51,719 nucleotides of DNA from NCBI RefSeq assembly GCF_023243075.1, contig NZ_JALKFZ020000167.1:1-51719 (forward strand), given 5' to 3'. Position 1 is the first letter of the stretch. Each line of letters begins with the position of its first letter. Below the pieces are notes generated by a model. The model ran no database searches. It was not told the DNA's origin and saw nothing but the letters and a program-made list of their open reading frames with translations. Made by a program: the position numbers and the translations under genes. Of this stretch, positions 39,421 through 46,852 are shown in pieces. Origin of the DNA: Frankia sp. AiPa1 (GTDB lineage: Bacteria > Actinomycetota > Actinomycetes > Frankiales > Frankiaceae).

Positions 39421-39476
39421 GCCCGTCCGCCCGTCCGCCCGTCCGCCCGTCCGCCCGTCCGCCCGTCCGCCCGTCC
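39421..39476. repeat. Seven 8-bp units downstream of the dimethylargininase gene
   Basis: The unit gcccgtcc is repeated seven times without variation, starting five bases after the stop codon and running toward the convergent aminotransferase gene. Confidence 0.92.
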
Positions 39477-39572
39477 GCCTGCGAGCCCCGCGTCCGCGTG
39501 CTCGGCATCGCTACCGCTGGCCGACGGATCTTCCGTCGGGGCGCCAGAGGCGTCCAGCCCGGCTGCGAGACG

Positions 39573-40772
39573 CTATCCGCGGGCGCCGCGCAGCACGTCG
39601 CCGAGCCGGCCCAGTCCTTCGCGCACCCGTCCAGGCGCGTGGGTGGTGAACGACAGCCGCAGCGTGCGCGGATCCGCGACGCCGGCGAAGAATGCCGCTC
39701 CCGGCACATAGGCGACGCCCCGGGCCAGCGCGGCGGGGAGCAGCGCGGTGGCGTCACTTCCCGCGGGCAGGCGCGCCCAGACGAACATGCCGCCCTCGGG
39801 CCGGTTCCAGCGGCTGCCGGCGGGCAGCGCGGCCGGCAGGGCGGCGAGCAGCGCGTCGCGCCGTTCGCGGTAGGCGGCGCACATGAGCGCGATCCGTGCG
39901 TCGGGGTCCGCCGCGGCGAGGTACCAGGCGGCCGCCGCCTGGTCGACGGTGGAGGTGTGCAGATCGGTGGCCTGCTTGGCGATGACGCAGGCGCGCCGCA
40001 ACTCGGCGGGGGCGCGCAGCCAGCCCAGCCGCATGCCCGGCGCCATCGTCTTGGACAGGCTGCCGAGCAGTACCGTCCGGTCGGCGGCACCGGGAAGGGT
40101 GGCGATCCACGGCTGCGGTTCACCGTCGAGGCGAAGCTCCCCGTAGGGATCGTCCTCGATGATCCAGAGCCCTCGCCGGGCGGCGATGTCGGCGACGGCT
40201 TGGCGCCGGGAGGCGGGCATTGTGTGTCCGGTGGGATTCTGGAAGGTCGGCACGAGGTAGAGCAGGCGGGGCCGGTGGCGGGCGACGATCTCGTCGAGCC
40301 GGTCGGGTAGCACGCCGTCCTCGTCGGTCGGGACGGCCAGCACCCGGGCGCCGGCGAGGTCGAAGGCCTGCAACGCCGCCAGATAGGTTGGTTCCTCCAC
40401 GACGACGACGTCCCCGGGATCGAGCAGGGCGGCGGTGAGCAGGGCGAGGGCCTGCTGGGAGCCGGAGGTGACCACCAGGTCCTCCGGGTCGGTCGCGAGC
40501 CCCCGTCGCTCCAGGCGGGCGGCGAGGGCGGTCCGCAGGTTCGGGTCACCCTCGCTGGTGGAGTACTGCAGGGCGGCGCGGGGGTGCTCGGCGAGCACCC
40601 GGTCGTAGGCGCGGCGCAGCCCTTCGGCGTCGAACAGTTCGGCGGCAGGCAGACCGCCGGCGAACGAGATCAGCTCCGGGTCGGCGGTCAGGGCGAGCAG
40701 GTCACGCACGGGCGAGGTGCGCAGCCGGCTGGCCCGGGTGGCGAGCGAGACGGGTGCGGCGACGGCTGTCAT
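39573..40772 (-). CDS. PLP-dependent aminotransferase (class I/II, LysN/MocR-like fold)
   Basis: A 399-residue fold-type I aminotransferase. The PLP lysine is Lys241 in LGSLSKTMAPGMRLGW. PTFQNPTGHTM and IIEDDPYGELRLDG bind the cofactor, and TSGSQQALALLTAALLDPGD fits the 2-aminoadipate/valine-pyruvate-like group. There is no GntR domain, so it is an enzyme rather than a MocR regulator. The substrate is unknown. ATG 40772 is the natural start; the long open frame upstream is unsupported. It is divergent from an MftR-like regulator. Confidence 0.88.
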   Translation of the reverse strand: MTAVAAPVSLATRASRLRTSPVRDLLALTADPELISFAGGLPAAELFDAEGLRRAYDRVLAEHPRAALQYSTSEGDPNLRTALAARLERRGLATDPEDLVVTSGSQQALALLTAALLDPGDVVVVEEPTYLAALQAFDLAGARVLAVPTDEDGVLPDRLDEIVARHRPRLLYLVPTFQNPTGHTMPASRRQAVADIAARRGLWIIEDDPYGELRLDGEPQPWIATLPGAADRTVLLGSLSKTMAPGMRLGWLRAPAELRRACVIAKQATDLHTSTVDQAAAAWYLAAADPDARIALMCAAYRERRDALLAALPAALPAGSRWNRPEGGMFVWARLPAGSDATALLPAALARGVAYVPGAAFFAGVADPRTLRLSFTTHAPGRVREGLGRLGDVLRGARG

Positions 40773-41036
40773 GGCGACCTGGCTTTCCGAACGGGCCGAC
40801 CGCCTCGCATCCGGGCGGACAACCCGAATCCCGGCGACCCTACGTTTCATATAGTGGGATTGATCTCTCATATTTGAGCTGGTCCGATCGTAACGGACTG
40901 TTGCGGGCCGGGGCACTCCCGGCGGCCTGGGTGACCATCGCGGACCGTGGCGGGTGCGAGGCGGTGACGCGGTGCCGTGGGATGATCGCGGGTGAACGCG
41001 GCGCGCCGGCCGCGGGCAGGGAAGGGGTGGTGGGCG
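40773..41036. promoter_or_regulatory. Shared promoter region of aminotransferase and TetR-type regulator
   Basis: A locally AT-rich patch (40843-40876) in a GC-rich context contains TTCATAT (40846-40852) and CTCATAT (40867-40873) as direct repeats 21 bases apart, followed by a GTCCG/CGGAC inverted repeat (40882-40898). Binding of the divergent regulator here is plausible but unproven. Confidence 0.45.
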
Positions 41037-41651
41037 GTGGTCGCCTCGGTGGTGCCCCGCGACGGGGAGACCCGGCGTGCCGGGCGGCGGCCCGCGACGA
41101 ACGCGGATGAGCTTGAGCGCCTCGCGCTGCATCTGTTCACCGAACGCGGGTTCGACGAGACGACGGTGGAGGACATCGCCCGAGAGGCAGGCATCGGCCG
41201 ACGGACGTTCTTCCGGTACTTCGCGTCCAAGAACGACCTGGCCTGGGGAAACTTCGACGCGCACCTGGTGGTCATGCGCACGGCACTGGTGGAGTCGGCG
41301 CCCGACCGGCCCACTCTGGACGTGCTGCGCCAGGCGATCCTGGACTTCAACACCTATCCGCCGGCCGAGGCCGTCTGGCTGCGCCGGCGCATGACGTTGA
41401 TCCTGGGTACCCCCACGCTGCAGGCGCACTCGACGTTGCGTTTCGCCAGCTGGCGCGATGTCGTCGCGGAGTTCGTCGGCCGGCGGGCCGGTCAGCCGCC
41501 GGGCTCCCTGGTCCCGCAGGCGGTCGCTGCCGCGCACCTCGGCGTCGCGGTGACCGCCTACGAGCAGTGGCTGCGAGATGACGCCGGCGACCTGGTAGCG
41601 ATCCTCGACGATGCCCTTCGGTTCTTGGGCAGCGGATTCCTGGGGCTCTGA
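41037..41651 (+). CDS. MftR-like TetR family transcriptional regulator
   Basis: A regulator of about 204 residues. The HTH segment reads VEDIAREAGIGRRTFFRYFA, followed by SKNDLAWGNFDAHL. The GIGRRTFFRYFASKND-WG pattern resembles MftR, the regulator of mycofactocin systems. No mycofactocin biosynthesis gene lies in the window, so it may serve the divergent aminotransferase or act elsewhere. Several GTG codons (40992, 41037, 41049, 41052) could start translation; 41037 is preceded by AGGGAAGG. Confidence 0.8.
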   Translation: MVASVVPRDGETRRAGRRPATNADELERLALHLFTERGFDETTVEDIAREAGIGRRTFFRYFASKNDLAWGNFDAHLVVMRTALVESAPDRPTLDVLRQAILDFNTYPPAEAVWLRRRMTLILGTPTLQAHSTLRFASWRDVVAEFVGRRAGQPPGSLVPQAVAAAHLGVAVTAYEQWLRDDAGDLVAILDDALRFLGSGFLGL

Positions 41652-41664
41652 CCCGTCCCGCGCG

Positions 41665-41705
41665 GAGCTGGCTGGATACGGAGCTGGCTGGATACGGAGC
41701 TGGAT
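41665..41705. repeat. 16-bp direct repeat downstream of the regulator
   Basis: gagctggctggatacg occurs twice in tandem and a third, partial copy follows. No coding role is apparent. Confidence 0.8.
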
Positions 41706-41846
41706 GCGCGGAGCCGGACGTGGGTGGGGCGCCTGGCGTGCGGTGGCACACCCACCGGGTTGCTGTCAGGCTGTGTGCGCATCGATGCGATCGGTGACGT
41801 CGGCGGCTGCTGGCGGGGATCGTGGACGGTCGGGAGGAACGGCTCC

Positions 41847-42539
41847 ATGGCAGGCACAAGCTCGCACAACGGCGTCGGCCCAGGTGATCTCGTCCTGCGC
41901 GCAGATCCGGCATCGGCCGCGCTGACCAGCCCGCTGTTCGTGTCGCCGGCGCACGATGACAGGGCGGCCCGGCCCCGGCCCCGGCCGAGGGCGACGGGCG
42001 CGACTGCGGCGGGCAACGGCGACGTGGCCACGACCGGATCCGAGCCGCCGGCCACGTCCAGGATGTCACGCACGGCAGGGCATCGTGGTACCACCGTGCG
42101 GCTGCCATTCCTGACCGTCCATCTCGAACTCACCGCGCCGTCGGCACCCGCGCCGTCCCGGTTGCGGATCGGGCCGGTGGGTGTGCCGACGCCGGGACGT
42201 GTGGCCCGCTACCTGGGACTGGGCGTGCTGGTCGGTGTCGAGCTGGTCGAATGGCCGGTCGCGCTGGCCGTGGCGGCCGCGAGTCGCATCGTCGACCGTG
42301 CCTGGGGCACGGCCAGGACGGCGTCGGGCAGCGGCCACGCGACCAGCGTCGGAACCACCGGAACCACCAGCGCCAGAACCACCAGCGCCAGCGCCGGAGC
42401 CATCAATGCCAGAACCACCAGCGCCGGAGGCAGAGCCGGCGTCGGTGTGGCCACGGCCCACACGAGCACGCGCGGGGACCGCCCGGCCGGCGCTGGCACC
42501 GGCCGGGCCAGCCGGCGAGCCGCGCCGCGGGCGCGATAG
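41847..42539 (+). CDS. Protein of unknown function with repeat-rich C-terminus
   Basis: A 230-residue protein I do not recognise. A central part (TTVRLPFLTVHLELTAP) leads to one hydrophobic segment (GLGVLVGVELVEWPVALAVA) that may be membrane-associated. The last 70 residues are a Thr/Ser/Ala/Gly low-complexity stretch built from short DNA repeats around 42345-42430. ATG 41847 is well supported by GGGAGGA eight bases upstream, so I take the gene to be real. No functional link to its neighbours is visible. Confidence 0.55.
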   Translation: MAGTSSHNGVGPGDLVLRADPASAALTSPLFVSPAHDDRAARPRPRPRATGATAAGNGDVATTGSEPPATSRMSRTAGHRGTTVRLPFLTVHLELTAPSAPAPSRLRIGPVGVPTPGRVARYLGLGVLVGVELVEWPVALAVAAASRIVDRAWGTARTASGSGHATSVGTTGTTSARTTSASAGAINARTTSAGGRAGVGVATAHTSTRGDRPAGAGTGRASRRAAPRAR

Positions 42540-42810
42540 GTAGGGGGACCGCCGCTGCCATCGCCGCTGTCGCGCCCAAGGTCCCACTGCCGCGACCGGA
42601 AGTCCCTGTCACCGAACTCGCGCCGCCGGCCGTCACGGTGATGGTCGGCCGCTCCGAGGGCCGGGATGTTCGAGCGTTAGCGTGGCACCTGTGTGGGCAT
42701 GGGGTGCGGGCAGTGGATGGAGCGGCGGCCGGGAGGCCACCCGTGGCGTGGCGGGTGGCCGGGCCCAGCATGTGATCCCAGCACGTGACCTGTGCGCGCG
42801 TCGGACGGTC

Positions 42811-43809
42811 GTGGTGAACTACCCGCAGGCGGCGGTGCTCGGCCTGGTGCAGGGACTTACCGAGTTCCTGCCGGTCTCCTCCAGCGCGCATCTGCGGATC
42901 GTCGCCGCGATGGCGGGCTGGGACGATCCTGGCGCGGCCTTCTCGGCTGTCACCCAGATCGGCACGGAGGCGACCGTCCTGCTCTACTTCCGGCGCGACA
43001 TCGCCCGGATCGCGCGGGCCTGGGGGCGATCGGTCCGAGAGCGGAGGATCCGAGCCGACCCGGACGCGCGGATCGGCTGGCTGGTGCTGGTCGGTACCGT
43101 CCCGATCGGCGTGTGCGGCCTGACGCTCAAGGACGCGATCGAGGGGCCGTTCCGAGATCTTCGCCTGACCGCGGCGAGCCTCGTTGGATTCGGGCTCGTG
43201 CTCGGCGCCGCCGACCGGTCCGCCGGGGGTGGGCGCGGGAGCAGCCTTGCCGCGTCCCCGGCCCGGCGCCGGCGGACCTTGACCGACCTCACGGTACGGG
43301 ACGGAGTTCTCTACGGATTCGCCCAGACGGCGGCGCTGATTCCCGGTGTGTCCCGGTCTGGCGCCACGATCAGCGGCGGCCTGCTGCTCGGCTACACCCG
43401 TCTGGCGGCGGCCCGCTACTCGTTCCTGCTCGCCCTGCCGGCGGTGCTCGCCTCGGGGCTGTTAGAGCTGCGTCACCTTGCCCAGCGAGATGTCCCTGTG
43501 GTTCGAGATGTCACCGGGGTGCCTGGCGATGGCACGGGGGCGCCGGACGGCACGGCTGAGGATGGCGACGCCGACCACGGTTGCGGTGTGGAGCCGAGTT
43601 CCGGTGCGCGGCTGCCCTGGGGGCCGACCCTGCTGGCCACCGGCGTCGCGTTCGCCACCGGCTATGCGTCCATCGCCTGGTTCCTGCCCTACGTCTCGAC
43701 CCGCAGCTTCGCGCCGTTTGTCGCCTACCGTGTGGGCCTCGGTGCGCTGGTACTCCTCTCGCTGGCCGCGGGTGCGCTCGAGACAGAGGCGGGCGCGCTG
43801 CGCGGCTGA
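42811..43809 (+). CDS. uppP: Undecaprenyl-diphosphatase
   Basis: A 332-residue membrane enzyme of the BacA/UppP family, recycling the C55 lipid carrier for peptidoglycan synthesis. The active-site motifs are VQGLTEFLPVSSSAHL near the N-terminus and PGVSRSGATISGG in the second half. Multiple hydrophobic segments follow the family layout. Two polar inserts are unusual: a Gly/Arg-rich loop (about residues 133-155) and a Gly/Asp-rich loop (about 230-270). GTG 42811 or 42814 is the likely start; no clear ribosome-binding site. Confidence 0.88.
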   Translation: MVNYPQAAVLGLVQGLTEFLPVSSSAHLRIVAAMAGWDDPGAAFSAVTQIGTEATVLLYFRRDIARIARAWGRSVRERRIRADPDARIGWLVLVGTVPIGVCGLTLKDAIEGPFRDLRLTAASLVGFGLVLGAADRSAGGGRGSSLAASPARRRRTLTDLTVRDGVLYGFAQTAALIPGVSRSGATISGGLLLGYTRLAAARYSFLLALPAVLASGLLELRHLAQRDVPVVRDVTGVPGDGTGAPDGTAEDGDADHGCGVEPSSGARLPWGPTLLATGVAFATGYASIAWFLPYVSTRSFAPFVAYRVGLGALVLLSLAAGALETEAGALRG

Positions 43810-43953
43810 GCGATCGGCGGGCGAACCCGGGTTCCAGCGGGTCGACTACGGTGGGTTCGCGGCCCGTGCGGCGCGCGGTCCGGCGCGGTGGGTGGGATCT
43901 CCGGGGGGAATCCGCCAGGCGTGGACGAGGTGTGCGACGGGCTGGAGGACACG

Positions 43954-46824
43954 ATGGATCGGTCACAGGCCGAGATGGACGCACCGGAGTCGCAGGCGCG
44001 GCAGCCGGGTGTGCCCGAGGTAAGCGCGCCCGGGGCTAGCGTGCCGGTGACAACTGCGGCTGAGACAACTGCGGCTGATGAGACGAACGCGGCTGAGACG
44101 AACGCGGCTGAGGTGAACGTGCCCAGCCCGGGTGGACCGGAACGAGAGCCTGATCCGCTCACGGCCGGACTGACGGCGGCCGAGGTTGCCGAGCGGATCG
44201 CCGATGGCCGGGTCAACGACCTGCCGGTGCGATCGAGCCGCACCGTCGCCGAGATCGTCCGGGCTAACGTCCTGACTCGGATCAACGCCCTCATCGGCGT
44301 TCTGTTCGTCCTGGTGATGATCGTCGGGCCGATCCAGGACGGCCTTTTCGGCGGTGTGATCATTGCGAACACGTTGGTCGGGATGTTCCAGGAGTTGCGT
44401 GCCAAGCGCACCCTGGACCAGCTGGCGCTGATCGGACAGGCGCGCCCGGTCGTGCGCCGCGACGGGATCGGCGCACCGCTGCCCGCCGCCGAGATCGTCC
44501 TCGACGACGTCATCGAGCTCGGCTTGGGCGACCGGATTCCGGTCGATGGCGAGATCGTGGCCGCTGACCGGCTCGAGGTCGACGAATCGCTGCTCACCGG
44601 CGAGGCGGATCCGGTGCACAAGCAGCCCGGCGACACGGTGATGTCGGGGAGCTTCGTCGTCGCCGGCGCCGGGGCGTTCCGCGCCACCCGGGTCGGCCGC
44701 CAGGCGTATGCTGCCCAGCTCGCCGAGGAGGCGAGCCGGTTCACCCTGGTGCGCTCGGAGCTGCGCAGCGGCATCAGCAAGATCCTCCGGGTGGTCACCT
44801 GGATGATCATCCCGGCCGGGATCGCCCTCGTCATCAGCCAGCTTCGCGTCAACCAGCACGATGTGCCCGAGGCCATCCGCCGCATGGTCGCCGGACTTGT
44901 GCCGATGGTGCCCGAGGGCCTGGTCCTGCTCACCTCGGTGGCATTCGCCGTCGGGGTGGTCCGGCTGGGGCGCCGCCAGTGCCTGGTGCAGGAACTGCCG
45001 GCGATCGAGGGGCTGGCCCGCGTCGACGTCGTCTGCCTGGACAAGACCGGCACCCTCACCGAAGCGGCGATGGACGTCACCGAGGTGCGGCTCGTCGGCG
45101 ACGCCGCGACCTGCGCCGATGACCGGGCCTCCACGGGCCGGGCCTCCGCGGGCCGGGCCTCCGCGGGCGAGGCGTCCGGGGGCGAGACACCCTCGCGCGA
45201 GCAGGGTGACCCGGATTCCTCGGGGTGGTCCGACCCGCTGGCCCGGGTGCGCGCGGCGCTGGGCGCGCTCGGGGCCGCGGACGGGCGGCCCAATCCCAGC
45301 ATGCAGGCGATCATCGACGCCTGCCCGGCACCCGAAGGGTGGACCGCGCACGCTGACGCGCCGTTCTCCTCGGCCCGCAAGTGGAGCGGGGCAACCCTCG
45401 CCGACGACACCGGCGGCGTCGCCACCTGGCTGCTCGGCGCCCCCGATGTGCTGCTGGCGGACGGGCACCCGGTGCTCGCCGAGGCCGACGCGTTCGGCGC
45501 CCAGGGGCTGCGGGTCCTGCTGCTCGGGTGCACCACGACGTCGCTCGACCAGGCACTGGCGGATCCGGCCGCCGTGACGGGCGCGTTCACCCCCGCGGCG
45601 CTGGTCGTGCTCGCCCAGCGGCTGCGCGCCGACGCCGACGACACCCTGCGGTACTTCGCCGAGCAGAACGTCGCCGCAAAGGTGATCTCCGGGGACAGCG
45701 CGCTGTCCGTCGGCGCGGTCGCCCGGGGACTGGGCCTGCCCGGCGCCGAGGACCCGGTGGATGCGCGCACCCTGCCGACCGACCGGGACACCCTGGCCAC
45801 GCTCATGGAAACCCACTCGGTGTTCGGCCGGGTCACCCCGCAGCAGAAGCGGGAGATGGTCGCCGCGCTGCAGTCCCGCGGGCACACGGTGGCGATGACC
45901 GGCGACGGGGTCAACGACGTCCTGGCCCTCAAGGACGCCGACATCGGCGTCGCGATGGGCTCGGGCAGCCAGGCCGCCCGTGGCGTCGCGCAGATCGTGC
46001 TGCTGGACAACAGTTTCGCGACCCTGCCGTCGGTGGTCGCCGAGGGCCGCCGTGTCATCGGTAACATCGAACGGGTCGCGAACCTGTTCCTGACCAAGAC
46101 CGTCTACTCGGTGCTGCTGGCCGTTCTCGTGGTCGTCACCGGCGTGCCCTACCCGTTCCTGCCGCGCCATCTGACCCTGCTGGGGTCGCTGACGATCGGC
46201 ATTCCGGCGTTCTTCCTGGCGCTCGCGCCCAACACCGAGCGGGCCCGTCCGGACTTCGTCGGCCGCGTCCTGCGCTTCGCGGTGCCCGCGGGCCTGATCG
46301 CCGGCGCGGCCACGATGGCCTCCTATCTGCTGGCCCGCTCGATCTACGACGACCTGGACGCCGAGACGTCGATGGCGACGCTGACCCTGTTCGTCCTCGC
46401 GCTGTGGGCGCTGGCGATCGTGGCCCGTCCCTACACCTGGTGGCGGATCGCGCTGGTGCTCACCATGGCGGGCGCTTTCGTGCTGGTGCTGGTCATTCCG
46501 TTCGGGCAGGACTTCTTCCAGCTCTCCCTGGTCGGCACCACCGGGCCGCTGTGCGGGCTGGGCATCGCGGCGGGCGGGTGTGTGCTGCTCGAGATCGCCT
46601 GGCTGGTGATCCGCGGACGTGATGCCGATGCGGATCGGCGTGCCAGGCTCACCGCCGCGGCCGCTCGCCCCGCGCAACGCAGCAACGTGCGCACCCTGCC
46701 CGCCAGCAGGGTCCCATCGGCGGCGTCGCCCGCGGTGGCGCCCTCCCCGTCGGTGGCGCCCTCCCCGCCCTCCCCGCCCGCGGCGTCCCCACCGGCAGCA
46801 GCCTCGCCACCCTCGGGGGGCTGA
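43954..46824 (+). CDS. ctpE: Cation-transporting P-type ATPase, CtpE-like
   Basis: A 956-residue P-type ATPase. The phosphorylated Asp363 is in CLDKTGTLTE. LTGEADPV marks the actuator domain, and TGDGVNDVLALKDADIGVAM the hinge. The fourth helix reads VPMVPEGLVLLTSVAFAVGV, as in mycobacterial CtpE, a calcium-uptake pump. There is no heavy-metal-binding CxxC domain, so despite the neighbouring copper genes it is unlikely to be a copper pump. A 15-bp repeat (about 45124-45168) inserts ASTGRASAGRASAG after the phosphorylation site. The C-terminus is a Pro-Ser-Ala repeat. ATG 43954 follows GGAGG. Confidence 0.85.
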   Translation: MDRSQAEMDAPESQARQPGVPEVSAPGASVPVTTAAETTAADETNAAETNAAEVNVPSPGGPEREPDPLTAGLTAAEVAERIADGRVNDLPVRSSRTVAEIVRANVLTRINALIGVLFVLVMIVGPIQDGLFGGVIIANTLVGMFQELRAKRTLDQLALIGQARPVVRRDGIGAPLPAAEIVLDDVIELGLGDRIPVDGEIVAADRLEVDESLLTGEADPVHKQPGDTVMSGSFVVAGAGAFRATRVGRQAYAAQLAEEASRFTLVRSELRSGISKILRVVTWMIIPAGIALVISQLRVNQHDVPEAIRRMVAGLVPMVPEGLVLLTSVAFAVGVVRLGRRQCLVQELPAIEGLARVDVVCLDKTGTLTEAAMDVTEVRLVGDAATCADDRASTGRASAGRASAGEASGGETPSREQGDPDSSGWSDPLARVRAALGALGAADGRPNPSMQAIIDACPAPEGWTAHADAPFSSARKWSGATLADDTGGVATWLLGAPDVLLADGHPVLAEADAFGAQGLRVLLLGCTTTSLDQALADPAAVTGAFTPAALVVLAQRLRADADDTLRYFAEQNVAAKVISGDSALSVGAVARGLGLPGAEDPVDARTLPTDRDTLATLMETHSVFGRVTPQQKREMVAALQSRGHTVAMTGDGVNDVLALKDADIGVAMGSGSQAARGVAQIVLLDNSFATLPSVVAEGRRVIGNIERVANLFLTKTVYSVLLAVLVVVTGVPYPFLPRHLTLLGSLTIGIPAFFLALAPNTERARPDFVGRVLRFAVPAGLIAGAATMASYLLARSIYDDLDAETSMATLTLFVLALWALAIVARPYTWWRIALVLTMAGAFVLVLVIPFGQDFFQLSLVGTTGPLCGLGIAAGGCVLLEIAWLVIRGRDADADRRARLTAAAARPAQRSNVRTLPASRVPSAASPAVAPSPSVAPSPPSPPAASPPAAASPPSGG

Positions 46825-46852
46825 CCTGCCGGTCGTCCGGCGCGTCTGGCCG

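Noticed and set aside
43963..46677. A 904-codon minus-strand open frame across the P-type ATPase
   Set aside because: It is a shadow of a complete ATPase with conserved motifs on the other strand.
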